Assembly (NCBI GenBank): GCA_029783825.1 | Contig: JAREIK010017949.1 | Coordinates: forward strand, 1-64,000 | Reading direction: 5' to 3' | Length of the DNA: 64,000 nt | Source: Sapria himalayana | Taxonomy: Eukaryota > Streptophyta > Magnoliopsida > Malpighiales > Rafflesiaceae | Part shown: positions 1-13,100 of the stretch, piece after piece | How the letters are laid out: each line of letters begins with the position of its first letter | How positions within the stretch are numbered: position 1 is the first letter of the stretch | Translations under genes and position numbers: made by a program | Notes under the pieces: model-generated | What the model saw: the letters and a program-made list of their open reading frames with translations, nothing else | Databases searched by the model: none | What the model was told of the DNA's origin: nothing

Positions 1-392
1 CAAAGTGCCATAGATATGGATTTGTGTGATTTATGGGATTTCAGTTTTACATGTATTCCATGTATAGCAATGACATAGGCCAACGCTTGATGCGCATGTC
101 ACACACGTGAACAATCTTATATTTGCATAGTTTGAATATGGTGCATCATTCATGTTCCTCCAAAAGGCTTGACAAATCCAAATGGAAAGGACACAGTGCG
201 CATAATGTTTTATTGCAACTCTGAAGTCCGGGAATGCCAGGTAATTTTTAGTTGTATTCGTACTCTTGGAATTATTAGGCTTTATGTTTTTTTATCTATT
301 TTATGCATAGAATCATTAAGGTGCATAGGATATCATGGGCTGGCTAAATTAGTCTACTTTTTAATCTCTGCAAGTTGTGTGCCTAAATGATA

Positions 393-428
393 AATAAAGT
401 GTATATTTTCAAAAAAAAAACAAAAAAA
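393..428 (+). other. Poly(A) signal and A-rich tail-like tract, module copy 1
   Basis: AATAAA lies at 393-398, followed 12 bases later by an A-run (411-420, one C, then seven more A). The same arrangement recurs in copies 2 (34092-34123), 3 (46945-46980) and, reversed, 4 (59741-59776). A polyadenylation signal followed by a genomic A tract suggests that this part of the module was once a reverse-transcribed RNA. That is inference. Confidence 0.6.
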
Positions 429-510
429 CCATAAACCCTAACTTTAAATCCTAAACTTAAACCATAAACTATAAACCCTAGTCCATAAAGCCTAAAATCC
501 TAAATCTCAT
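427..510 (+). repeat. Degenerate telomere-like tract, module copy 1
   Basis: A run of CCCTAAA-related words (AAACCCTAA, AATCCTAAA, TTAAACCATAAA) directly follows the A-rich tract. It resembles a decayed interstitial telomeric repeat of the plant (CCCTAAA) type. The matching tracts are at 34124-34205, 46980-47062 and, reversed, 59661-59738. Confidence 0.65.
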
Positions 511-1575
511 GTTTTGCACTTTTATAATCAAATGACTATGTGTTAAATTTAAATGGAAATTCATGACTTTAGAAATGTCACAGATTTATCTTTTTGTATA
601 TGTAACACAAAGTCATGACTCAAGGGGTAAGTTATGGATTCAGTCTCTTTCTTGCTTTAGATTATTGTAGTATTAAAAATGGTCATGATTGTATTTTGTC
701 TCTAGAACAGAAAATCATATCGATGAGAATATGTCATAACTTGTGTCTCTCTGATGAACTTATGTTATGGCACTTAGAATGATCATGAATACATATTTAA
801 TCACTAAAATACTGGGTCACAGTATAGGATATGACCATAGCTTGTGCATTTTATCTTTATATTGCAAAGACATTCCTCAAAAGTAAAATTCATGACCCTA
901 GAAAATAGTTAAAGCTCGAGTACTACTCTTTATAACTTCTATAGCTAAAATTCTTGAGATTGGAAATATCACTATGGCCTTTTCCTTTGATTAGTGACCT
1001 CAAGTGTTCAATATGCAAGACTAATATTTTGGAGCAATGATTAAAACCTTATGCATTTGAATATGATTCATTTACACCTTTTTGGGTATTGTGAGCTTGT
1101 ATACATAACCATTTAATAGAAAAAGAAAGAAATGATACTTTTCATATCCATGAGGATAAAAAAAAAGGCTTAGACATGCCAATAAAATAAATTTTTTGAT
1201 TCTTGATTAAAAGAGAGCCCATACTTTTTGCCCTGGTCAAACCGCCCAGGGGCTAGTTTGTTATAATAGGCTAAAAGGTGGTTATTTTATTAGTGGTGAA
1301 CACTATGTTTTGAAAAAAATTTCTTTGAGTGTGTGCATGAGATATATTTAGAAGAAATTACAATAATCAATATAAAAAGCATCCTAACAACTAGCTATTT
1401 CAACAAATAGGTGTACAACTTTGGTTTAGTCTGTTAGCATACATGAATCAAATTGCCTTTGATAGCCGAGTGATTCAACATCAAATATGATGAGACATAA
1501 TAGAGATAAAGTAAAAGTTCCTATTATTTTGGTTAGAGCTTTAGCAATCATTCTAGAGTTGAGAGAAAAACAAAT

Positions 1576-3223
1576 AAATTATTTTAATTATTCAGTATAA
1601 TTTTAATTTTTATTTTAATTATTTATCAGTTTATTTATATAGAAATATTAATTACAAATAAATTATTAGTGAGATAGATCTAATTTAAATTAAACAGGTA
1701 TATCCTAAATAATAAAGAATAAATCTCATTTTTTTCATTTTAATTTTAAATATTCAAATTTAATTATTTATTTGTTTATTTTTATATAAATATTAATTAC
1801 AAAATAAATATGAGTTACACAAATATAATTTATATAAATTATTCTCATCAAAATAATATAGATAAACTTTTTAAAAGAAAAAAAAATTTCAAAACAAAAA
1901 TTATTTATATAGTAATATATTTTGCTTTGCTTCTGATTCATTTTAGGTTTTGTAATTATATTATAATTGATATCAATCTTATTAATAATAGATTATTAAT
2001 TTTTTTTTAATCATTATTAGAATATTTATCAATTAAATAGTTTATATTGAATTTATATAATATATAAATATAATGATTATTATAACTAAATATGAATTCA
2101 ATTTTGAAAAAAATTTTAAAATTATTATATTGTCTAAGGTTATAACATTTGAAATATAAAAAAATAATAAAAATAATTTTTTCTTTTTTTATTTTATAAA
2201 TAAAACCTATAAACTACTAAATGCATACACAGTAAATAAGTAAACTCCTAGATCCCCGTAATGCCTAAATATAGTAATCATAAAACCAATATAAAATACA
2301 TAATAAATAATAAATCTAAATTTTTTTCTATTTATTATAATTTTAAATATTCATTTTAAAAATTTATTAGTTTATTTTTATAGAAATATTTATTACAAAA
2401 TAAATTTTTAGTGTGACAAATATAATTTAAATAATTTATTTATAATGAAATAATATATATGCGCATATAAAAGAAGAAAAAATTTAAAAATTTAAAATTA
2501 TTATCCAGTTATATATTTTACTTTAATTTTGAATCAATTTGGGTTTTGTAAATATTTTTTTAATTACTTTCTATCTTTTTATTAATAGTTTATTACTTTA
2601 ATTTTGATCATTATTATAATATCTATCAATAAAATTCTTTATATTGAATTTATATGATATATAATTATTAATATTATTATAAATAAAATATTATATTTAC
2701 AGTTAAAAAATTTTAAATATTATTATATTTTCAAAGGTTATAAGTTATAACCTATGAAAATCAGAAAAAATTATAAATTTTTTTTTATTATTTTATTGTT
2801 TAAATAAAACCTATAAACCACTAATATATTTTATATGATAAACGTTATATAGATTATTATATTATATTATAATATAATAGTATATAGATAAACTTTATAT
2901 ATATAATATATAGATTAAAAGGTTATAACCACTAAAAATTATAAATTTATATAGATAAACTTTTTAAAATAAAAAAAATTCAAAATAAAAAAATTATTAT
3001 ATTATAATATATTTTTTTTGCTTCTGAATCATTTTAGGGTTTTTAAATATATTTTTATTGATATCTATCTTATTAATAATAGAGTATTAAGTTATTTCTT
3101 CTTCATTATTAGAATATTTATCAATAAAAATGTTATATTGAATTTATATGATATATAAATATAATGATTATTATGAATATTGTATTCACTTTTGATAAAA
3201 TTTTAAAATTATTAATTTTCAAA
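1576..3223 (+). repeat. Satellite array, + orientation, types B and C next to the module
   Basis: Very AT-rich monomers begin right after the module. A short fused monomer at about 1676-1710 (sequence like GATCTAATTTAAATTAAAC) is followed by a type B monomer (core near 2139; barcode starting ATGCATACACAG) and a type C monomer (core near 2736). The C monomer is broken by a local AT-rich insertion at about 2830-2940, and the next monomer is joined in mid-unit. No coding capacity is credible. Confidence 0.85.
2830..2940 (+). repeat. Local AT dinucleotide-rich tract within the satellite
   Basis: The sequence departs from the monomer consensus into TATAT/ATATTATAATATAA runs with internal dyads. 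It then re-enters the satellite at an extra GGTTATAACC core at 2921-2930. It looks like a small expansion or repair scar at a deletion joint between a C and an A' monomer. Confidence 0.5.
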
Positions 3224-6200
3224 GGTTATAAACTTAAAAAAATGAGAAAAAATAATAAAAATAATTTTTATGTTATTTTATTTTTTAAATAAAACCTAAA
3301 GATCATTAAATGCTTACTTACTTAAATCAGTATGCTCATAGACCCCGAAACCCCTAAATACATAAACCTTTTAACAGATATATACTACAAAATAAATAAT
3401 AAATCTCATTTTTATTTCTATTTATTATAATTTTAAATATTCATTTTAATTATTTATAATATAATTTTTAGAAAAATTAATTACAAAATAATTTTCGAGT
3501 GAGACAAATCTTATTTAAATAATTTATTTTAATAAAAAATAAATATAAGCTTATAAAAAGAAGGAAATATTTGAAAATTAAATATTATTATTTAGTAATA
3601 TATTTTGATTTGATTTTGAATCATTTTGTGTTACGTTAATATATTTTAATTAATATTTATATTATTAATAATAGTTTATTAATTTAATTTTTGATAATAT
3701 TATACTATCTATCATTAAAATTGTTTAAATTGAATTTATATGATATATAATAATTAAGATTAATATAATTATACATGGTATTCACATTTCAAAAAATTTA
3801 AAAATTATATTATTTTCAAAGGTTATAACCTTTGAAAATTAGATAAAATCAAAAAAAAATTATTTTTATTTTTATTATATAAATAAAAACTATAAATGAC
3901 TAAATGCCTAAAAACATAAATTGCTAAACTTTTAAAGGACAAACCCCTAAATTAATAATCTATTAAACCGGTATACCATATATAATAAATCATAAATCTC
4001 ATTTTAATTTGTATTTATTATAATTTTAAATATTCATTTTAATTATTTATTAATTTATTTTTTATAGAAATATCAATCACAAAATAAATAATGAGTGAGA
4101 CAAATATAAATTTAATAATTTATTTTTAATCAAAAAAAAATAAACTTATATAAAGAAGTAAAAATTTAAAACAAAAAATTATCATTTAGTAATATATTTT
4201 ACTTTGATTTTGAATCAATATAGGATTTGCATTTATATTTTAATGCTATAAATCTTATTAATAATAGTTTATTAATTTATTTTTTGATCATTATTATAAT
4301 ATTTATCAATAAAATTAATTATATTGAATTTAAATTTCTTATAAATATTATGATTATTATTACTAAATATTATATTTTCATTTGAAAAAAAATTTAAAAA
4401 TTATTATATTTTCAAAGGTTATATGCTTTGAATATGATAAAAAATCACTAAAATAATTTTTTTAATATTTTTTTATTTAAATAAAACTTATAAACTACTA
4501 AATGCCTAATCATTTAAATATCTAGACTTTTTAAAAAAATCTTTTATATACTTACCATTAAACCTATATAACCTAAATAATAAATAATAAATTTCATTTT
4601 TATTTGTATTCATTATAATTTTAAATTCATTTTAATTATTTTTTAGTTCATTTGTATTGAAATATTAATTACTAAATAAATAATGAGTTAGACATATAAT
4701 TTAAATATCTTATTTTTTTGAAAAAAAAAGCTAATAAAAATAAACAAAATTTCAAAAATTTAAAATTTTGTTTTATAATATAATTTACTTTGATTTTAAA
4801 TTATTTGGGTTCTTCAAATATATTTTAAATAATATCTATCTTATTAATAATAGTTTATTAATTTATTTTTTGATCATCAAAATAATATATATTAATAAAA
4901 TTTTTTATATTGAATTTACATCAAATATAATTATTAAGATTATTATAACTAAGTATTGTATTCATATTTTAGGACTATTAAATAATTATTATATTTTCAA
5001 AGGTTATAACCTTTGAAAATCACGAAAATTAATAAAAATAATTTTTTTTGTTATTTCATTGATTAAATACAACCTATATACACCTAAATGTGTAAACATA
5101 TAAATCAATAAACTCATTAACCCCAAAACCACAATAAACTTAAACCATTAAATAGGTATACCCTAAATAATAAATAATAAATCTCATTTTTATTAGTATT
5201 TATTATAATTTTATATATACATTTTAATTATTTATTAGTTTATTTTTATAGAAATATAAATTAAAAAAGAAATTCATACTGAGACAAATATAATTTAAAT
5301 TATTATTTTTCATCAAAAATATATATGCTTATAAATGGATACAAAAATTTAAAAATTTAAAATTAATATTTAATAAAATCTTTCACTTTGATTTTGAATA
5401 ATTTTAGGTTTTGTAAATATATTTTAAATAATATTTATCTTATTAATAATTATTTATTAATCTTTTGTATGATCATTATTATAATATATATCAATATAAT
5501 TGTTTATATTGAATTTACATGATATATAATTATTAAGATTATCATAACTAAATATAGTATTCACATTAAAAAAAATTTAAAAATTGTTATAGTTTCAAAG
5601 GTTATATCCTCCAAAAATGACAACAAATAACAAAAAATTTTTTGTGTTATTTTATTTTTTAAATAAAACTTATAAACTACTAAATGCCTAAACACTTAAA
5701 TCACTAAATTCATAAATCCCAAAACTCCTAGATATATAATCTTTTAAAACCTATATATTTTATCTTATTAATAATAGTTTTATTTATTATCTATCTTATT
5801 AATATATTAACTTTTATTTTGAATAATTTTAAGTTTTGCAAATAAATTTTATTTAATATCTATCTTATTAATAATAGTTTATTAATTTAATTTATTATTG
5901 TCATCATAATATCTATAAAAAAATTATTTATTTGAATTTACATAATATATAATTATTTAGATTATTATAACAAAATAATATTTTCACATTTTAAAAAAAT
6001 TTAAAAATTATTAAGTTTTCAAAGCTTATAACCTTTGAAAATAAGGAAAAATAAAATAATAAATTTTTTGTTATTAGATTTTTAAATAAATCTATAAACC
6101 ACAAAATACCTAAATTAGTAATGACTAAACTCCTAAACCCGAAGCCCATAAATACATAAGCCTTTAAATTAGTATACTCTAAATAATAAATAATAAATCT

Positions 6201-9200
6201 CATTTTTATTAGTATTTTTATAATTTTAAATATTAATTTTAATTATTATCACTTTATTTTTATAGAAATATTAATTACAAAATAAATTATTAGTGAGACA
6301 GATATAATATAAATAATTTATATTACATCAAAAAAATATAAGATCATGAAAAGAGGCAAAATTTTTAAAATAAAATATTATTATTTAGTAATTTATTTTA
6401 ATTTAATTTTTAATAATTTTAGATTTTTAATTATATTTTAATTTATATCATTCTAATTAATAATAGTTTATTAATTTATTTATTGATCACTATTATAATA
6501 TCTATTAATAAAATTATTTATATTGATTTTACATTATATATAATTAACAATATTATTATAACTAAATATTATATTCACAATTTAAAAAAAATTAAAAATT
6601 ATTATATTTTCAAAGGTTATAACCTTCAAAAATTAGATAAAATCACTTAAGGCATAAACACTTAAATGACTAAACCCCAAAACACCTAAATACTTAAACC
6701 ATTAAACCTGTATATCCTGAATAATAAATAATAAATCTCAATTTTATTTGTATTCATTATAATTTTAAATATTTATTTTAATTATTTATTAGTTTATTTT
6801 TATAGAATTATAAATTACAAAATAAATTATGAGGAAAACAAATATACTTTAATAATTATTTTTAATAATAAAATTATAAACTTTAAAAAAAAGCAAAATA
6901 TTAAAATATATTATTATTAAGTAATATATACTTTGATTTTGAATAAATTTAGATTTTGCAAATATATTTTAAATAATATCTATCTTATTAATAATAGTTT
7001 ATTAATTTATTTATTGATCATTATTATAATATTTAGCAATGTGATTATTTATATTGAATTTAAATGACTTATATTTATTAAGATTATTATAACTAATATT
7101 ATATTTACATTTGAAAAAAATTTAGAAATTTTTATGTATTCAAAGGTTATAACCTTAAAAAATTAGAAAAAAAATAAAAATAAATTTTTTGTTATATCAT
7201 TGTTTAAATAAAACTTATAGACCACTTAAATCTATAAACTCCTAAACACAAAAGCCCCTAAATACTTAAATCTTTAAACTCATAAACCTTAAATATAATT
7301 TAAATAATTTATTTTTCATCAAAAAAAAATATAAGCTTATAAAAAGAAGCAAAAACTAAAAAACAAAAATTATTTTTGGTAATAAATTTTACTTTGATTT
7401 TGAATAATTTTAGGTTTTGCAATTATATTTTAATTTATATATATCATATTAATAAAAGCATTTAATATATTTTTTGATAATTTATATCATATCTATCAAT
7501 AAAATTGTTTATATTTAGTTTATAGTATATATAATTATAATGATTCTCATTACTAAATATTGTTTTAACTTTTTTAAAATAATTTAACATTATTATATTT
7601 TCAAAGGTTATAACCTTTGAAAATGTCAGAAAATATCAAAAATAATTTTTATGTTATTTCATTGTTTAAATAAATCCTATAATCTACTAAATGCATAAAC
7701 ACTTAATTTAATAACTCTGAAATCTCGAATGCCCTAAATAGATAATTCTTTTAAATGGTATACCCTAAATAATAAATAATAAATCTCAATATTAGTTTTT
7801 CATTATAATTTAAAATATACATTTTAATTATTTATTCGTTTATTTTTATTAAATATTAATTACAATATAAATTATGAGTTAGAAAATATAATTTATATAA
7901 ATTATTTTCATCAAATAATATAGATAAACTTATAAAAAGAAAAAAAATTTCAAAATAAAAATTTATTATATAGTAATATATTTTGCTCTCCTTCTGAATC
8001 ATTTTAAGTTTTGTAATTATATTTTAATTTATATTATCTTATTAATAATAGATTATTAATTTTTTTTTGATAATTATTAGAATATTTATCAATAAAATTA
8101 TTTAAATTGAATTTATATGAAATTTAAATATAATGATTATTATAACTAAATATTAAATTCACTTTTGAAAAAAATTTAAAATTATTATTTTAAAAGTTTA
8201 TAACATTTCAAAATATCATAAAATAATAAAAATAAATTTTGTGTTTATTTATTTTTTAAATAAAACCTATAACCACTAAATGCATACACAGTTAAATTAG
8301 AAAACTCCTAAACCTCGTAATGCAAATATACATAAACTATTAAACCACTATATAGTACTTAATAATTAATAAATCTAATTTTTATTTCTATTTATTATAA
8401 TTTTAAATATATATTTTAATTATTTATTAGTTTATTTCTATAGAAATATTTATTACAAAATAAATTATGAGTGCGAGAAATATAATTTAAATAATATTTT
8501 TTAATCAATAAAAGTATTTACGCTTATATAATAAGTAAAAATTCAATAATTAAAAATTATTATTAAGTAAGATATTTTACTTAATTTTGAATCAATTTGG
8601 GTTTTGTAAATATTTTTTAATTAATATCTAATTTATTATTATTAGTTTATTAATTTAATTTTTGATCATTATTATAATATCTATCAATAAAATTATTTAT
8701 ATTGAATTTATATGATATTATAATATTAATATTATTATAACTAAATATTGTATTCACATTTCAAAAAATTTTAAATACTATTATATTTTCAAAGATTATG
8801 ACCAATGAAAATGAGACAAAATTAAAAATTTTATTATATTTTATTGTTTAAATAAAACCTATAAACCACTAAATGCCTAAAAACATAAATCGCTAAACTT
8901 TAAATGACAAAACCTCTAAATACTTAAATAATTAAACTGGTATACATTAATAATAAATCATAAATTTCATTTTAATTTTTTTCAGTTTAATTTTAATTTT
9001 TTTTATTTATTAGTTTATTTTATAGAAATATTAATTACAAAATAAATTATTAGTTAGATAGATCTAATTTAAATTAAACCGGTATACCCTAAATAATAAA
9101 TAATAAAAATAATTTTTTTTTCATTATAATTTTAAATATTCATTTTCATTATTTATTTGTATATTTTTATAAAATTATTAATTACAAAATAAATTATGAG

Positions 9201-10117
9201 TTAAACAAATATAATTTATATAAATTATTTTTTATCTAAAAATTATAAATAAACTTTTTAAAAGAAAAAAAAATTTCAAAAAAAAAAATTATTATATAGT
9301 AATATATTTTGCTTTTCTTTTGAATCATTTTAATATTTGTAATTATATTTTAATTGACATCTATCTTATTAATAATCAATTATTAAGTTATTTTTTCATC
9401 ATTATTAGAATATTTAACAATAAAAATGTTTATATTGATTTTATATGATATATAAATATAATGATTATTATGACTAAATATTCTATTCACTTTTGAAAAA
9501 AATTTTAGAATTATTATATTTTCAAAGGTTATAACTTTTGAAAAAGTAAAAAAAAATATTTTTTCTTTGTTATTCTATTGTTTAAATAAAACCTATACAC
9601 CACTAAATTCATAAGCATTTAAATCACTAAACTACAAAATCCAGATTCTTCTATATATATAATCCTTTAAATCAGTATACCCTAAATAATAATTAATAAA
9701 TTTTATTTTTATTTGTTTTCATTATAATTTAAAAAATTCATTTTGATTGTTTAGTTTTTTATTTTTATATATGTATTGATTATAAAATAAATTATGAGAT
9801 AAAAAAATAATTTATAAAAATTTTTTTTCATCAAAAAATTGATAAGCTCATAAAAATCATAAAAATTTAAAAACAAATAATTATTATTTAGTAATCTATT
9901 TTGCTTTCTTTTGAATCATTTTAGGTTTTGATATTATATTTTAAGTAAAATCAATCATATTCATAATAGATTTTTAATTTATTTTTGATAATTATTAGAA
10001 TATCTATCAAAAAAATAGTTTATATTGAATTTATATGATATATAATTATTATGATTATTATAAATATATATTGTATTCACTTTTGAAAAAAAATTAAAAA
10101 TTATTATATTTTCAAAG
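3224..10117 (+). repeat. Higher-order satellite repeat, full copy (12 monomer types)
   Basis: The unit is measured from one D-type core to the next. Cores lie near 3224 (D), 3821 (E), 4418 (F), 5002 (G), 5600 (H), 6024 (I), 6615 (J), 7145 (K), 7606 (L), 8196 (B), 8794 (C), 9528 (A') and 10118 (next D). Spacings are about 590-600 bp except for type-specific short ones (H-I 424, J-K 530, K-L 461) and a long one (C-A' 734). Barcodes identify the types, for example the word CTTACTTACTT in D. The total period is about 6.9 kb. Open frames in this stretch (such as 4768-5016) are satellite shadows. Confidence 0.8.
3812..3839. promoter_or_regulatory. Perfect 28-bp palindromic core of a satellite monomer (representative)
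   Basis: The centre GGTTATAACC is flanked by ATTTTCAAA on the left and TTTGAAAAT on the right, giving a perfect self-complementary 28-mer. Other perfect copies are at 4993-5020, 7597-7624, 25030-25057, 36593-36620, 38968-38995 and 47811-47838. Dozens of one- to three-mismatch versions mark nearly every monomer. It could extrude as a cruciform or bind a dimeric protein. No binding role is shown by the sequence. Confidence 0.75.
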
Positions 10118-13100
10118 GTTATAATCTTAAAAAATGAGAAAAAATAATAAAAATAAATTTTTAGTTATTTTATTTTTTAACTAAAACCTATAGACAATTA
10201 AATGCTTACTTACTTAAATTAGTAAGCTCATAAACCCTGAAACCCCTAAATACATAAAGATTTTAACATCTATATACTACTTAATAACTAAAAAATCTCA
10301 TTTTTATTTCTATTTATTATAGTTTTAAATATTTATTTTAATTATTTATAGTTTAATAATTTAGAAAAATTAATTACAAAATAAATTTCGAGTGAGACAA
10401 ATATTATTTAAATAATTTATTTTTAATCAAAATAAATATAAGCTTATAAAAAGAAGAAAAAATTTAAAATTAAATATTATTATTTAGTAAAATATTTTGA
10501 TTTGATTTTGAATCATTTTGTGTTAAGTAAATATATTTTAATTAATATTTATATTATTAATAAAAGTTTATTAATTTAATTTTTAATCATTATTATAATA
10601 TCTATCATTAAAATTGTTTATATTGAATTTATATGATATATAATTATTAAAATTAATTAATTATATATAGTATTCACATTTCAAAAAATTTTAGAAATTA
10701 TTTTATTTTTAAAAGTTATAACCTTTGAAAATCAGAAAAAATCTAAAAAAAAAATTTTTATTTTTATTATATAAATAAAACCTATAAACTACTAAATGCC
10801 TAAAAACATAAATTAATAAACTCTTAAAAGACAAAACTCCTAAATAATCAAACCATTAAACTGGTATAACACATATAATAAATCATAAATCTCATTTTAA
10901 TTTGTATTCATTATAATTTTAAATATTCATTTTAATTATTTATTAGTTTATTTTTTATAGAAATATTAATTAGAAAATAAATTTTTTGTTATTTCATTGA
11001 TTAAATAAAAACTATAAACACTTAAAACTGTGTAAACATATAAATCAATAAACTCATTAACCCCAAAACCACAATAAAATTAAACCATTAAATAGGTATA
11101 CACAAAATAATTAATCATAAATCTCATTTTTATTAGTATTCATTATAATTATATATATATTTTTTAATTATTTATTAGTTTGTTTTTATAGAAATATAGA
11201 TTAAAAAATAAATTAATAATGAGACAAATATTATTTAAATAATTTTTTTTCATCAAAAAATATATAAGCTTATAAATAGATACAAAAATTTAAAAATTTA
11301 TATTTAATATTTAGTAAAATATTTCACTTTGATTTTGAATCATTTTTGGTATTGTAAATATATTTTAAACTATATTTATCTTATTAATAATTGTTTATTA
11401 ATCTTTTGTATGATCATTATTATAATATATATCAATATAATTGTTTATATTGAATTTACATGATATATAATTATTAAGATTATCAAAACTAAATATAGTA
11501 TTCACATTTAAAAAAAATTTAAAAATTGTTATAGTTTCAAAGGTTATATCCTCCAAAAATGACAACAAATAACAAAAAATTTTTTGTGTTATTTTATTTT
11601 TTAAATAAAACTTATAAACTACTAAATGCCTAAACACTTAAATCACTAAATTCATAAATCCCAAAACTCCTAGATATATAATCTTTTAAAACCTGTATAT
11701 TTTATCTTTTTAATAATAGTTTTATTTAATATCTATCTTATAAATATATTTTACTTTGATTTTGAATCATTTTTGGTTTTGCATATAAATTTTATTTAAT
11801 ATCTATCTTATTAATAATAGTTTATTAATTTATTTTATTATCGTCATCATAATATCTATAAAAAAATTATTTATGTTGAATTTACATAATATATAATTAT
11901 TTAGATTATTATAACAAAATAATATTTTCACATTTTAAAAAGATTTAAAAATTATTAAGTTTTCAAAGGTTATAACCTTTTAAAATAAGAAAAAATAAAA
12001 AAATAAATTTTTTGTTATTAGATTTTTTAAAAAAATCTCTATAAACCACAAAATACCTAAATACTTAATGACTAAACTCCTAAACCACGAAGTCCATAAA
12101 TACATAAGCCTTTAAATTAGTATACTCTAAATAATAAATAATAAATTTCATTTTTATTAGTATTCATTATAATTTTAAATATTCATTTTAATTATTTATC
12201 AGTTTATATTTATTGAAATATTAATTACAAAATTAATTATTAGTGCGACGGATATAAATCAAATAATTTATTTTTAATCAAAAAAATATAAGATTATAAA
12301 AAGAGGCAAAATTTTTAAAACAAAATATTATTATTTAGTAATTTATTTTAATTTAATTTTGAATTATTTTAGATTTTGCAATTATATTTTAATTTATATC
12401 ATTTTAATTAATAACAGTTTATTAATTTATTTATTGATTTTTATTATAATATCTATTAATAAAATTATTTATATTGATTTTAGATTATATATAATTAATA
12501 AGATTATTATAACTAAATATTATATTCACATTTTAAAAAATATTAAAAATTATTATATCTTCAAAGGTTATAACGTTCAAAAATTAGATAAAATCACCAA
12601 AGACATAAACACTTAAATGACTAAACCCCAAAACACCTAAATACTTAAACCATTAAACTTGTATATCCTGAATAGAAAATAATAAATCTCAATTTTATTT
12701 GTATTCATTATAATTTTAAATATTTATTTTCATTATTTTTTTTAATTATTTATTTGTTTATTTTTATAGAATTATAAATTACAAAATAAATTATGAGGAA
12801 GACAAATATAATTTTAATAATTTATTTTTAATAACTGAATTATAAACTTAGAAAAAAAAGCAAAATATTAAAATATATTATTATTTAGTAGTATATATTT
12901 TGATTTTGAATAAATTTAGATTTTGCAATTCTATTTTAAATAATATTTATCTTATTAATAATAATTTATTTATTAAATATTGATCATTATTATAATATTT
13001 ATCAATGTGATTATTTATATTGAATTTAAATGAATTATATTTATTAAGATTATTATAACTAAATATTATATTTACATTTGAAAAAATTTAGAAATTTTTA

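Larger units (their letters stand above)
1..1575 (+). repeat. Non-satellite module, copy 1 (left part beyond window)
   Basis: Base 1 aligns with about 33697 in copy 2 and the similarity runs to the satellite junction near 1575. It therefore represents the right two thirds of a roughly 2.45-kb module found four times in the window. It contains an AATAAA signal, an A-rich tract, a telomere-like tract and then about 1.1 kb of unclassified sequence that is much less AT-rich than the satellite. A 73-codon open frame at 169-390 is not kept open in the other copies, so I do not call it a gene. The function and origin of the module are unknown to me. Confidence 0.8.

Noticed and set aside
169..390. 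73-codon frame in module copy 1
   Set aside because: The matching sequence in copies 2, 3 and 4 has stops and indels, and the protein has no recognisable domain. It lies in the 3'-untranslated-like part before AATAAA.
12359..12616. Recurrent hydrophobic open frames in the satellite (also 1810, 4768, 13355, 22322, 32512, 54424) that look like a small membrane protein family
   Set aside because: They are the same monomer segment read in the same frame. Most other monomers have stops or shifts there, the composition is just AT-rich codons (I, N, Y, F, K, L), and no start context or conservation pattern favours coding.
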